From Streptomyces camelliae (lineage in GTDB: Bacteria > Actinomycetota > Actinomycetes > Streptomycetales > Streptomycetaceae): 64,000 bases of DNA. Below the pieces are notes generated by a model that did not search any database, had not been told where the DNA came from, and saw only the letters and a list, made by a program, of their open reading frames with translations. The position numbers were made by a program, and so were the translations under genes. The DNA is taken from NCBI RefSeq assembly GCF_027625935.1, contig NZ_CP115300.1, positions 1,674,001 to 1,738,000 of the forward strand. The letters are read 5' to 3'. Shown here piece after piece: positions 25,418 through 34,245 of this stretch; within the stretch, counting starts at the first letter, position 1, and each line of letters opens with the position of its first letter.

Positions 25418-26896
25418 TTACGGGTTGAGGGCGCGCAGGTGGTCGCGCAGCCCGATGCCGTAGGCGGTGGGTGTGCCGTCGTAGGCGGAGATCAGGGACG
25501 GCCCCGAGGAGCAGTCCCAGGTGTTCCAGGTCCAGCCCAGATAGGACAGGTCCCGGTCGTCGAACCACTTCATGACTTGGTCGACGAAACCGTGCGAGCA
25601 GGTGTTCTCGCCGATCTCGCCGGCGATCAGCGGCACCTGTGCCGCGACCGGGGCGAGCGTGGAGTTCCAGCAGCTCGTCGACGAGCAGGTGTTGAAGTTG
25701 TAGCCGTGGTAGGAGGCGGCGAGATTGCCTGCTGGATCCTGTGGTCTGTATGCGGTCCACTGGCTGAGGTCGTTCGCATACGCCAGACCGCCGACCATGA
25801 TGACGTTCTTGGATCCGGTGTTCCGGATGCTGTCGACGAGATTCTGCATACCGGCGACCTCGTACGAGATCCCGGGGCAGGTCCCGCCGTCCCGCCAGCA
25901 CTTCCAGGCGTCGGCCGTGCTGGAGGTCGCCCGGTCCGGGTACGGCTCGTTGAACAGGTCGAACACCGGTGCCGGGTCGTCCTTGAAGGTACTCGCCACC
26001 GAGGCCCAGAACGAGGGGCTGTACTGCTTGTCGGGCATGGGTTTCTGGCAGGTGGCGTGGATGTCGGAGCAGCCGGCGGAGTTGCCGGTGTACTGGCCGT
26101 AGGACCAGTGCAGGTCGAGGATCGGGGTCAGGCCGTGTGCCTCGACGCGGGTGACCAGGTCCTTGACGGCGCCTATGTAGTTGGCGCCGGCGTACTCGGG
26201 TTTGACGTTGGAGAGGCCGAGCCAGCATTCCTCGTTGAGGGGGATGCGGACGGCGTTGGCCTTCCAGTCGGCGATCGCCTTGATCGCCGCGTCGTCCACC
26301 GGCCCGTCCCAGATGCCGTAGCCCTGCACGCACATGAACTCGCCGCCGGAGCGGTTGACGCCGAGGAGCCGGTGGGTCGCACCGGAGGTGTCCACGAGTT
26401 TGGTGCCGGAGACATGCAGGGCGGGCGCGGTGCCGGTCGAGGGCGGTGGCGAGGTCGGCGGTGGTGTCGTGGGGGGCTGCGTATCGACGTTGCAGGTGGT
26501 GCCGTTGAGCTTGAACGTGGTGGGCACGCTGTTCTTCCCCGACCAGGAGGCGAGGAAGCCGGCGGTGACGGTGGCGCCGGTGCCGAGGGAGCCGTTGTAG
26601 CTCTCGTTCGCCGCGGTGACGGTGGTGCCGGACTGGGACCAGGTGGCGTTCCAGCCCTGGGTGACTTTCTGGCCGTCGGCGAAGTCGAAGCCGAGCTGCC
26701 AACTGCTCAGTGCTGCTTGGTTGTTGGTGATGGTGACGGAGCCCTGGAAGCCGCCTGCCCACTGGTTGGTGACGGAGTACTCCACCGTGCACGCGGGCGT
26801 GGCCCCCTGAGCCGACACCACCGGGACGACGGCGCTCCCGATGAGCGCGACCGCGCCGATGGCGGCTAAAAGTACTGAACGCGGGGGGTGTCGCAT
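25418..26896 (-). CDS. Secreted GH5 endoglucanase with N-terminal CBM2
   Basis: Cuts internal beta-1,4 bonds of cellulose. Signal peptide about residues 1-31, CBM2 about 33-135, Pro/Thr linker (about 137-153) and GH5 domain about 155-492. The acid/base Glu is in DLFNEPYPD and the nucleophile in LIAGEIGEN. ATG at 26896 has AAGGAG upstream. First gene of the GH5-GH6 operon, with a CebR-type box 49 bp before its start. Around 25735-25855 the codons turn AT-rich (GCA TAC AGA CCA CAG GAT CCA GCA), including the rare AGA. Confidence 0.95.
   Translation of the reverse strand: MRHPPRSVLLAAIGAVALIGSAVVPVVSAQGATPACTVEYSVTNQWAGGFQGSVTITNNQAALSSWQLGFDFADGQKVTQGWNATWSQSGTTVTAANESYNGSLGTGATVTAGFLASWSGKNSVPTTFKLNGTTCNVDTQPPTTPPPTSPPPSTGTAPALHVSGTKLVDTSGATHRLLGVNRSGGEFMCVQGYGIWDGPVDDAAIKAIADWKANAVRIPLNEECWLGLSNVKPEYAGANYIGAVKDLVTRVEAHGLTPILDLHWSYGQYTGNSAGCSDIHATCQKPMPDKQYSPSFWASVASTFKDDPAPVFDLFNEPYPDRATSSTADAWKCWRDGGTCPGISYEVAGMQNLVDSIRNTGSKNVIMVGGLAYANDLSQWTAYRPQDPAGNLAASYHGYNFNTCSSTSCWNSTLAPVAAQVPLIAGEIGENTCSHGFVDQVMKWFDDRDLSYLGWTWNTWDCSSGPSLISAYDGTPTAYGIGLRDHLRALNP
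25840..25854. repeat. AT-rich word in the GH5 gene
   Basis: Minus-strand reading CCGGTATGCAGAATC encodes AGMQN and is followed by CTCGTCGACAGC. It parallels ATACAGAATGCAGTCGAC in the SDR gene and TACAGAATCCGGTCGAC in the phosphodiesterase gene. Confidence 0.6.
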
Positions 26897-26944
26897 GAGC
26901 GACTCCTTGCAGTTTGGCGCGCCGTGACAGGCGCGCCGACTGAC

Positions 26945-26958
26945 TGGAACCGCTCCCA
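26945..26958. promoter_or_regulatory. CebR-type box upstream of GH5
   Basis: TGGAACCGCTCCCA differs from the CebR consensus TGGGAGCGCTCCCA at three positions. It is 49 bp before the GH5 start, fitting repression that is relieved by cellobiose or cellotriose. Confidence 0.75.
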
Positions 26959-27087
26959 CTGGTGCGAAGGAAGGTAGCGCCAAGTGGATTGATTGCCCAG
27001 GGGAGTTGCTGACTTTTCCTCAAGAGTTCCGGTCGAATCTTTTCGACTCTTCAAGCACCTTGACCCCTCACAGGGTCGTCCTCACTA

Positions 27088-27101
27088 TGGGAGCGCTCCC
27101 A
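27088..27101. promoter_or_regulatory. CebR box upstream of GH48
   Basis: TGGGAGCGCTCCCA is the perfect 14-bp consensus of CebR, the cello-oligosaccharide-responsive LacI-family repressor. It lies 56 bp before the GH48 start. With the weaker box at 26945 it places the divergent cellulases in one regulon. Confidence 0.92.
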
Positions 27102-27156
27102 CTGGTTCAAGCCTTGACTTTTCCCGAGCCGCAAGCCCGCAAGGAGGAACCAGCAC

Positions 27157-30075
27157 ATGGATCCCGGACGCAGACGCAGAGCCGCGCGGCGGTGGTGCAC
27201 CGCCATGGCGGCCGCGTTCGCCCTGCCTCTGTCGATGCTCGCCGCCGGTGCGACGACCGCGCACGCGGCGTCCGTGCAGTGCAGCGTCGACTACACGACC
27301 AACGACTGGGGTTCCGGCTTCACCGCCGGACTCACCATCACCAACCGCGGCACGGATGCCGTCAACGGCTGGACGCTGTCGTACGCCTACTCCGGCAATC
27401 AGAAGCTGACCAACGGCTGGAACGGCACCTGGTCCCAGTCCGGCCAGACGGTCACCGTGCAGAACGCCTCGTACAACGGCACCATCGCCGCGGGCACGGC
27501 CGTCACCACCGGTGCGCAGTTCACCTACAGCGGCACCAACACGGCTCCGGCCTCGTTCTCGGTCAACGGCACGACCTGCGCCGGCGCGCACCAGCCGCCG
27601 GTCACCGTGCTGACCAGCCCGAGTGCGGGTGCGGTGTACACGCAAGGGGACGCGATCCCGCTCGCCGCGACGGCCGCCGCCGCGGACAACGCGACGATCA
27701 GCAAGGTGGAGTTCTACGACGACACCACGCTGCTGGGGACGGCGACGAGCGCGCCGTACTCGCTCTCCGTCTCCAGTTTGACCGTGGGCAGTCATTCGCT
27801 GGTGGCGAAGGCGTACGACAGCACGGGCGCGTCGGCCGAGTCCACGCCGGTGGGCGTCACGGTCGTCTCGGGCCCGGCGGTGGTGGCCTCGCCAGCTCAA
27901 CTCGGTGTCCAGCAGGGCAAGTCGGGGACGTTCGGGGTGAAGCTGTCGACGCAGCCGAGCGCGAACGTGACGGTGAGCGTGGCGCGCACGGCCGGCAACA
28001 CGGGCCTGTCCGTGTCCGGCGGCTCCTCCCTGACCTTCACTCCGTCGAACTGGAACACCGCGCAGACGGTCACCGTCTCGGCGGACTCCTCCGGCACCGG
28101 TGCGGCGACCTTCACCGCCTCGGCCGCGGGCCATTCCAAGGCGACGGTCACCGTGACGGAGCTGGCGGCGACGAAGGCGTACGACCAGCGGTTCCTGGAT
28201 CTGTACGGGAAGATCACGGACCCGGCGAACGGTTACTTCTCCCCTCAGGGCATCCCCTACCACTCGGTGGAGACCCTGATCGTGGAGGCCCCGGACTACG
28301 GCCACGAGACCACGTCGGAGGCCTACAGCTACCTTCTCTGGCTGCAGGCGATGTACGGCAAGGTCACCGGTGACTGGTCGAAGTTCAACGGCGCGTGGGC
28401 GCTGATGGAGAAGTACATGATCCCCACGCACGCCGACCAGCCGACGAACTCCTTCTACAACGCCTCCAAGCCGGCGACGTACGCGCCCGAGGAGGACACC
28501 CCGGACCAGTACCCGGCGAAGCTGGACACGTCGGTGTCCGTGGGATCGGATCCCATAGCCGGTGAACTGAAGACTGCATACGGTACGGACGACGTATACG
28601 GCATGCACTGGATCGAGGACGTCGACAACGTCTACGGCTACGGCGACACGCCGGGCGGCACCTGCGAGGGCGGCCCGACGGCGAGCGGACCGTCGTACCT
28701 GAACACCTTCCAGCGCGGGCCGCAGGAGTCCGTCTGGGAGACGGTCCCGCAGCCGACGTGCGACGCCTTCAAGTACGGCGGCAAGAACGGCTACCTGGAC
28801 CTGTTCACGGGTGACAACTCCTACGCCAAGCAGTGGAAGTACACCGACGCCCCGGACGCGGACGCCCGTGCGGTGCAGGCGGCGTACTGGGCGGACGTGT
28901 GGGCGAAGCAGCAGGGCAAGGGCAGCGATGTGTCCGCCACGGTCGCCAAGGCCGCGAAGATGGGCGACTACCTGCGGTACGCGATGTACGACAAGTACTT
29001 CAAGAAGATCGGCAACTGTGTGGGCCCGTCGACCTGTGCGGCCGGCACCGGCAAGGACGCCTCGCACTATCTGCTGTCCTGGTACTACGCCTGGGGCGGC
29101 GCCACCGACACCAACTCGGGCTGGGCCTGGCGGATCGGCTCCAGCCATGTGCACGGCGGCTACCAGAACCCCCTGGCCGCCTACGCGCTGAGCAGCTACC
29201 CGGACCTGGAGCCCAAGTCGGCGACCGGCACCTCGGACTGGGGCAAGTCGCTGCAGCGGCAGCTGGAGTTCTACCAGTGGCTGCAGTCCTCCGAAGGCGC
29301 GATCGCGGGCGGGGCGACCAACAGCTGGCAGGGCCGGTACGCCACCCCGCCGGCCGGCACACCGACGTTCTACGGCATGTACTACGACTGGGAGCCGGTC
29401 TATCACGACCCGCCGTCCAACCAGTGGTTCGGCTTCCAGGCGTGGTCGATGGAGCGGGTCGCCGAGTACTACCAGCAGACGGGGAACACGACCGCCAAGG
29501 CGGTCCTCGACAAGTGGGTCAAGTGGGCGCTGTCGCAGACCACGATCAACCCGGACGGCACCTACAAGATCCCCTCGACCCTCCAGTGGTCCGGTCAGCC
29601 GGACACCTGGAACCCGTCGAGTCCCGGCTCCAACAGCGGACTTCACGTGACGGTCGCCGACTACACCAACGACGTCGGTGTGGCGGCCGCGTATGCGAAG
29701 ACGCTGACGTACTACGGTGCCAAGTCCGGTGACGCGACGGCGAAGTCGACGGCGAAGGCGCTGCTGGACGGCATGTGGAACAACTACCAGGACAGCCTGG
29801 GCATCGCCGTCCCCGAGACCCGCAGCGACTACAGCCGGTTCGGCGACAGCGTGTACGTGCCGAGCGGCTGGAGCGGCACCATGCCGAACGGCGACGCGAT
29901 CAACTCCTCGGCCACCTTCACCTCGCTCAGGTCCTTCTACAAGAACGACCCGGCCTGGTCGAAGATCGAGGCCTACCTCAAGGGCGGTGCCGCGCCCGTC
30001 TTCACGTACCACCGGTTCTGGGCCCAGGCGGACGTCGCCCTGGCCATGGGCTCGTACGCGGAGCTCCTCGAATAG
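27157..30075 (+). CDS. Secreted GH48 cellulase (reducing-end cellobiohydrolase) with CBM2
   Basis: Processive exocellulase of 972 residues. Signal peptide about 1-37 (ending AHA), CBM2 about 38-140, an Ig-like module about 145-235, a second beta-rich module about 237-335, and the GH48 domain from about 340 to the end. The conserved [19 protein letters not shown] contains the likely acid Glu. AGGAGG precedes the ATG. The perfect CebR box upstream indicates strong induction on cellulose. The stretch 28555-28605 uses ATA, ACT, GCA and GTA codons and carries ACTGCATAC and GTATAC words. Confidence 0.95.
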   Translation: MDPGRRRRAARRWCTAMAAAFALPLSMLAAGATTAHAASVQCSVDYTTNDWGSGFTAGLTITNRGTDAVNGWTLSYAYSGNQKLTNGWNGTWSQSGQTVTVQNASYNGTIAAGTAVTTGAQFTYSGTNTAPASFSVNGTTCAGAHQPPVTVLTSPSAGAVYTQGDAIPLAATAAAADNATISKVEFYDDTTLLGTATSAPYSLSVSSLTVGSHSLVAKAYDSTGASAESTPVGVTVVSGPAVVASPAQLGVQQGKSGTFGVKLSTQPSANVTVSVARTAGNTGLSVSGGSSLTFTPSNWNTAQTVTVSADSSGTGAATFTASAAGHSKATVTVTELAATKAYDQRFLDLYGKITDPANGYFSPQGIPYHSVETLIVEAPDYGHETTSEAYSYLLWLQAMYGKVTGDWSKFNGAWALMEKYMIPTHADQPTNSFYNASKPATYAPEEDTPDQYPAKLDTSVSVGSDPIAGELKTAYGTDDVYGMHWIEDVDNVYGYGDTPGGTCEGGPTASGPSYLNTFQRGPQESVWETVPQPTCDAFKYGGKNGYLDLFTGDNSYAKQWKYTDAPDADARAVQAAYWADVWAKQQGKGSDVSATVAKAAKMGDYLRYAMYDKYFKKIGNCVGPSTCAAGTGKDASHYLLSWYYAWGGATDTNSGWAWRIGSSHVHGGYQNPLAAYALSSYPDLEPKSATGTSDWGKSLQRQLEFYQWLQSSEGAIAGGATNSWQGRYATPPAGTPTFYGMYYDWEPVYHDPPSNQWFGFQAWSMERVAEYYQQTGNTTAKAVLDKWVKWALSQTTINPDGTYKIPSTLQWSGQPDTWNPSSPGSNSGLHVTVADYTNDVGVAAAYAKTLTYYGAKSGDATAKSTAKALLDGMWNNYQDSLGIAVPETRSDYSRFGDSVYVPSGWSGTMPNGDAINSSATFTSLRSFYKNDPAWSKIEAYLKGGAAPVFTYHRFWAQADVALAMGSYAELLE

Positions 30076-30098
30076 TCCCCGCTGACGCTCCGCGTACA

Positions 30099-30168
30099 CG
30101 ACCCCGTCACAGGGCGACGGGGTCGAACAAGGGCCGGGCGGTCCCCTCCCGCACAGGGGACCGCCCGG
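30099..30168 (+). terminator. Double hairpin after GH48
   Basis: Two perfect stems: CGACCCCGTC/GACGGGGTCG (30099-30108 with 30116-30125) and a 14-bp stem CCGGGCGGTCCCCT/AGGGGACCGCCCGG (30134-30147 with 30155-30168). They separate GH48 from GH74, so GH74 probably has its own promoter in the short gap or depends on read-through. Confidence 0.82.
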
Positions 30169-30185
30169 TCGTCACGTCATGCCCT

Positions 30186-30229
30186 CCTCGCACGCAAGGA
30201 AAGACCCCCTCGCACGCAGGAAGGACCCC
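30186..30229 (+). repeat. 22-bp leader duplication with two ribosome sites
   Basis: Two copies starting CCTCGCACGCA lie back to back just before the GH74 start. Each carries an AGGAA ribosome-binding core (AAGGAAAG and AGGAAGGA). Only the second is at a normal distance from the ATG at 30234. It looks like a recent tandem duplication of the Shine-Dalgarno region. Confidence 0.75.
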
Positions 30230-30233
30230 CGCC

Positions 30234-32906
30234 ATGCGCAGATTCCGCGTACTCGCGGCCGTGCTCACCCTCGCGGCCGGGCTGCTCGCGGGCACTCCCC
30301 CGGCACTGGCCGCGGCCACGGCCGCGCCGGCGCCGAAGGTGACCGTCGCCGCGGACACGTACACCTGGAAGAACGCCCGGATCGACGGCGGCGGTTTCGT
30401 CCCCGGGATCATTTTCAACCGCTCCGAGAAGAATCTGATCTACGCCCGCACCGACATCGGCGGCGCCTACCGCTGGCAGCAGTCGACGAAGACCTGGACC
30501 CCGCTGCTGGACTCCGTCGGCTGGGCCGAGTGGGGGCACACGGGCGTGGTCAGCCTCGCCTCCGACTCCGCCGCCCCGGACAAGGTGTACGCGGCGGTCG
30601 GCACGTACACCAACAGCTGGGATCCGACGAACGGCGCGGTGCTGCGCTCCGCGGACCGGGGCGCGAGCTGGCAGAAGACGGATCTGCCGTTCAAGCTGGG
30701 CGGCAACATGCCGGGCCGGGGCATGGGCGAGCGGCTCGCGATCGACCCGAACAAGGAAAGTGTGCTGTATCTGGGCGCGCCCAGCGGCAAGGGCCTGTGG
30801 CGGTCGACGGACTCCGGGGTGACCTGGTCGCAGGTGACGAGCTTCCCGAATCCCGGCGACTACCAGCAGGATCCGACCGACACGACCGGGTACGCCGGCG
30901 ACAACCAGGGGATCGTGTGGGTCACCTTCGACGAGTCCACGGGGACGTCGGGGAGCGCGACGAAGACGATCTACGTGGGGGTCGCCGACAAGGACAACGC
31001 GGTGTACCGGTCGACGGACGCGGGCGCGACGTGGTCGCGGCTTCCGGGCCAGCCGACGGGGTATCTGGCGCACAAGGGTGTACTGGATGCGGTGAACGGC
31101 TTTCTGTATATCGCATACAGCGACAAGGGCGGTCCGTACGACGGCGGCAAGGGCCGGCTGTGGCGGTACGCGACCGCGACGGGCACGTGGACGAACATCA
31201 GCCCGGTGGCGGAGTCGGACACCTCTTACGGCTTCAGCGGGCTGACGGTCGACCGTATGCATCCGTCGACCATCATGGCTACGGCATACAGTTCCTGGTG
31301 GCCGGACACCCAGATCTTCCGCTCGACCGACCGCGGGGCCACCTGGACCAAGGCCTGGGACTACACGTCGTATCCCAACCGTTCGAACCGCTACACGATC
31401 GACGTGTCCTCCTCGCCCTGGCTGACGTTCGGCGCGAATCCGTCCCCGCCGGAGCAGACGCCGAAGCTGGGCTGGATGACGGAGTCGCTGGAGATCGACC
31501 CGTTCGACTCGAACCGGATGATGTACGGGACGGGTGCCACCCTGTACGGCACCGAGAACCTGACCGACTGGGACAGCGGCGGGCAGTTCGCGGTGAAGCC
31601 GATGGTGCAGGGTCTGGAGGAGACCTCGGTCAACGACCTGGCCTCACCGCCGTCCGGCGGCGCCCAGCTCTTCAGCGCCCTCGGTGACATCGGCGGCTTC
31701 CGGCACACGGATCCGACGAAGGTGCCGTCGCTGATGTACACGTCCCCGACGTTCACGACCACCACGAGCCTGGACTTCGCCGAGACCGACCCGAACACCG
31801 TGGTCCGGGTGGGCAATCTGGACTCCGGTCCGCACATCGCGTTCTCGACGGACAACGGCGCCAACTGGTTCGCGGGCACGGACCCGTCAGGGGTGAGCGG
31901 TGGCGGCACGGTGGCGGCGGCCTCCGACGGAAGCCGCTTCGTGTGGAGCCCGGCCGGCACGGGCGTGCAGTACACGACGGGCTTCGGATCCTCCTGGTCG
32001 GCGTCGAGCGGCATCCCGGCCGGCGCGATCGTCGAGTCGGACCGGGTCGACCCCAAGACCTTCTACGGCTTCAAGTCCGGGAAGTTCTACGTCAGTTCGG
32101 ACGGCGGCGCCACGTTCACCGCGTCCGCGGCGGCCGGCCTGCCGAGCGGTGACAGCGTCCGCTTCAAGGCGCTGCCCGGCACCAAGGGCGACGTATGGCT
32201 GGCGGGCGGTGCGACGGACGGCGCGTACGGCCTGTGGCACTCCACGGACGGCGGCGCGAGCTTCACCAGGCTGTCGAACGTCGACCAGGCCGACACGATC
32301 GGCTTCGGCAAGGCGGCGAGCGGAGCCGCGTACCAGACGCTCTTCACCAGCGCGAAGATCGGCGGCGTGCGGGGCATCTTCCGTTCGACCGACGAGGGCG
32401 CGACCTGGACGCGCATCAACGACGATGCCCACCAGTGGGGTTGGACCGGAGCGGCGATCACCGGCGACCCGAGGGTGTACGGCCGCGTGTACGTCTCCAC
32501 CAACGGCCGGGGGGTCGTCTACGGCGACACGTCCGACACGAGCGGCGGCACGGGCTCGGGCGGGGGTACGACTCCCCCGGGGTCCGGCGCCTGCTCGGTG
32601 ACGTACACGGTGACCAGCCAGTGGTCCGGTGGCTTCCAGGCGGATGTGCGGCTGACGAACACGGGCTCAGGTCCGTGGAACGGCTGGTCGCTCGGCTGGT
32701 CCTTCGCCGACGGACAGAGGATCACGCAACTGTGGAACGCCGACCACACCCAGTCGGGTTCGGCGGTGACCGCGAAGAATCTGAGCTGGAACGGGACGGT
32801 GGCGGCGGGCTCGTCCGTGGACTTCGGGTTCACGGGCAGCTGGTCGGGCACCAACTCCAAGCCGGCCTCCTTCGCCCTGAACGATCAGAGCTGCACGGTC
32901 GGTTGA
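30234..32906 (+). CDS. Secreted GH74 xyloglucanase with C-terminal CBM2
   Basis: Endo-acting on xyloglucan side-chain-decorated beta-glucan. 890 residues: signal peptide about 1-27, two seven-bladed propellers (about 35-765) with many Asp-box-like RSTDxGxTW repeats, a Gly/Thr linker and a CBM2 (about 790-890). The catalytic-site motif ARTDIGGAYRW is near residue 64. It has no CebR box of its own and sits after a strong double terminator. Segments 31078-31125 and 31247-31291 are AT-rich islands (GTA CTG GAT, CTG TAT ATC GCA TAC AGC; CGT ATG CAT), unlike the gene around them. Confidence 0.94.
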   Translation: MRRFRVLAAVLTLAAGLLAGTPPALAAATAAPAPKVTVAADTYTWKNARIDGGGFVPGIIFNRSEKNLIYARTDIGGAYRWQQSTKTWTPLLDSVGWAEWGHTGVVSLASDSAAPDKVYAAVGTYTNSWDPTNGAVLRSADRGASWQKTDLPFKLGGNMPGRGMGERLAIDPNKESVLYLGAPSGKGLWRSTDSGVTWSQVTSFPNPGDYQQDPTDTTGYAGDNQGIVWVTFDESTGTSGSATKTIYVGVADKDNAVYRSTDAGATWSRLPGQPTGYLAHKGVLDAVNGFLYIAYSDKGGPYDGGKGRLWRYATATGTWTNISPVAESDTSYGFSGLTVDRMHPSTIMATAYSSWWPDTQIFRSTDRGATWTKAWDYTSYPNRSNRYTIDVSSSPWLTFGANPSPPEQTPKLGWMTESLEIDPFDSNRMMYGTGATLYGTENLTDWDSGGQFAVKPMVQGLEETSVNDLASPPSGGAQLFSALGDIGGFRHTDPTKVPSLMYTSPTFTTTTSLDFAETDPNTVVRVGNLDSGPHIAFSTDNGANWFAGTDPSGVSGGGTVAAASDGSRFVWSPAGTGVQYTTGFGSSWSASSGIPAGAIVESDRVDPKTFYGFKSGKFYVSSDGGATFTASAAAGLPSGDSVRFKALPGTKGDVWLAGGATDGAYGLWHSTDGGASFTRLSNVDQADTIGFGKAASGAAYQTLFTSAKIGGVRGIFRSTDEGATWTRINDDAHQWGWTGAAITGDPRVYGRVYVSTNGRGVVYGDTSDTSGGTGSGGGTTPPGSGACSVTYTVTSQWSGGFQADVRLTNTGSGPWNGWSLGWSFADGQRITQLWNADHTQSGSAVTAKNLSWNGTVAAGSSVDFGFTGSWSGTNSKPASFALNDQSCTVG
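31104..31120. repeat. AT-rich palindrome in GH74
   Basis: CTGTATATCGCATACAG has perfect 6-base arms CTGTAT/ATACAG around ATCGC. It encodes LYIAYS. It is one of two islands in this gene. Confidence 0.65.
31247..31271. repeat. Inverted repeat GGTCGAC/GTCGACC around GTATGC in GH74
   Basis: GGTCGAC at 31247-31253 and GTCGACC at 31265-31271 flank CGTATGCATCC. A GCATACAG word follows at 31284. GTCGACCGTATGC also occurs at 8494 and, in the same order, within 22231-22243. Confidence 0.6.
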
Positions 32907-32918
32907 CATCCTTCGAAG

Positions 32919-32950
32919 GCGGGCGCGCGTCGAACCGGGCGCGCGCCCGC
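32919..32950. terminator. Bidirectional terminator
   Basis: GCGGGCGCGCG (32919-32929) pairs with CGCGCGCCCGC (32940-32950), 11 perfect base pairs. It lies between the convergent GH74 and methyltransferase genes and can serve both. Confidence 0.82.
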
Positions 32951-32991
32951 TGCCGTTCAGGGGGGACCACCGCCCGGGAACTGGGTGCAGC

Positions 32992-33741
32992 TCAGCTTTG
33001 TTCCGGCTTCCGGTACGCCCGCACCGCGAACACCGGGTCCGGGCGGGGGCGGTCCTGGTCCGGGAGGGCGGCCAGGCGCGTCGCGAACTCCTCGGTGCGG
33101 GGCTCGCCCGGCGGCAGCAGGGTGAACCAGCCGCGGCGCAGGTCGGCGATGGTGGCGCGCGGGCTGCGGCCCTGACCGACGCCGTGGAACTCGGTGCCGC
33201 CGGCCGCCTCCAGCCCGTGCCGGGCGGCGTGCGCGGTGACGGTGGCGGCGGCGTCCTGGGCGGGACGGCGCGGCCGGGGCGCGAGAACGGCGTCGATGTC
33301 ACTGCCGACGTCGTGCGCGGCGGCCTTGTCGACGGTGGTGACATAGACCCCGCCGGGCCGCAGCACGCGTGCGCACTCGGCGATGATCGCGCGGACGTCC
33401 TCGGGATCGTCCAGCAGATGGAGCAGCCAGACACTGGTGACCGCGTCGAAGGTGCCGGTGCCGAAGGGGAGTTGGCGGCTGTCGGCCCGGACGACGGCGC
33501 CCGGCAGCCGCGCCCCCGCTCTGCGGACCATGGCGGAGGTGAGGTCGGTGCCGGTCACCCGCAGCGTGGGGCGGCCGGCGGCCAGCCGGCGGGTGACGAT
33601 GCCGGTGCCGCAGGCCACGTCGAGGAGCCGGCCCGGCCTCTCGGGAATCAGGTCGAGCACCGCTGCTGCGGCGGCGTGGGCGCGAGCCTCGCCGCCGCGG
33701 GACGCGTCGTAGGCGTCGGCTTCCTTGTCGTAATCGAGCAC
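32992..33741 (-). CDS. Class I SAM-dependent methyltransferase
   Basis: A 249-residue methyltransferase with SAM motif I LLDVACGTGIVTRR near residue 41, an acidic GTDLTSAMV, and the post-motif LRPGGVYVTTVDKA. GTG at 33741 with GAGGGGC upstream is preferred, since a longer open frame runs back into the pterin dehydratase gene. It follows that gene by 5 bases, so both are probably one transcript. The linkage with a pterin-recycling enzyme does not identify its substrate. Confidence 0.82.
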   Translation of the reverse strand: MLDYDKEADAYDASRGGEARAHAAAAAVLDLIPERPGRLLDVACGTGIVTRRLAAGRPTLRVTGTDLTSAMVRRAGARLPGAVVRADSRQLPFGTGTFDAVTSVWLLHLLDDPEDVRAIIAECARVLRPGGVYVTTVDKAAAHDVGSDIDAVLAPRPRRPAQDAAATVTAHAARHGLEAAGGTEFHGVGQGRSPRATIADLRRGWFTLLPPGEPRTEEFATRLAALPDQDRPRPDPVFAVRAYRKPEQS

Positions 33742-33746
33742 GCCCC

Positions 33747-34052
33747 TCAGTGTGCGCCGTGACCTGGGGCGATGTCCTCCACCCTGCGGGCGAGACCGAA
33801 GTCCTTCGCGGTGACGGCACCGCCCGCGCTGTGGGTGTGCACGCTGAGGGAGACGGTGTTGTAGCCGAGGGTGAGGTCGGAGTGGTGGTCCAGCTCGTCC
33901 TGGACGGCGGCGATGTGCGCGACGAACGCCGCCGCCGCGATGTGCGAGCCGAGCCGGTAGGTGCGGGTGAGCCGGTCGCCGTCCAGCGACCAGCCGGGCA
34001 GCTCCGCCAGCCGGTCCTCGATCTCCTTCTGCGACAGCGGTTCTACGGCCAT
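33747..34052 (-). CDS. 4a-hydroxytetrahydrobiopterin dehydratase (PCD/DCoH family)
   Basis: Dehydrates 4a-hydroxy-tetrahydropterin to the quinoid dihydropterin after pterin-dependent hydroxylation. 101 residues, full length. The active-site motif is present as DELDHHSDL (His56, His57; the usual Pro is Ser) and the third His lies in VHTHSAGG. No aromatic amino-acid hydroxylase is in the window, so partner and cofactor remain open. It is the first gene of a two-gene unit with the methyltransferase downstream. Confidence 0.9.
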   Translation of the reverse strand: MAVEPLSQKEIEDRLAELPGWSLDGDRLTRTYRLGSHIAAAAFVAHIAAVQDELDHHSDLTLGYNTVSLSVHTHSAGGAVTAKDFGLARRVEDIAPGHGAH

Positions 34053-34145
34053 GGCGTTCGGCTCCCTTCACGACGGCGGGACGACGGGGTACGGCGGCGG
34101 CGCGGCGGTGTACGGCGGGCCGGTCACCGGATACGACTTCAGCCT

Positions 34146-34245
34146 GCCACGTCGGCCGCGTACGTACTCCGCCACGTCGGCCGCGTGCGCACTCCGCCAC
34201 GCCGGCCACATGCGCCCTTCGCCACGTCAGCCGCGTACGGCCTCA
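34146..34245. repeat. 25-bp tandem repeat, four copies, spanning a stop codon
   Basis: Copies start at 34146, 34171, 34196 and 34221, each beginning GCCACG(T/C)C and containing a Nde/Sna-like RCGYRC centre. The copy at 34221-34245 holds the end and stop codon (34227-34229) of the ADP-ribosylglycohydrolase. The other three extend downstream and look like tandem duplications of the gene's 3' end. Confidence 0.88.

Noticed and set aside
23438..26869. A plus-strand open frame of more than 1100 codons opposite the GH5/GH6 genes
   Set aside because: It is the GC-rich shadow of two well-recognised cellulases, has no recognisable domains and no proper start region.
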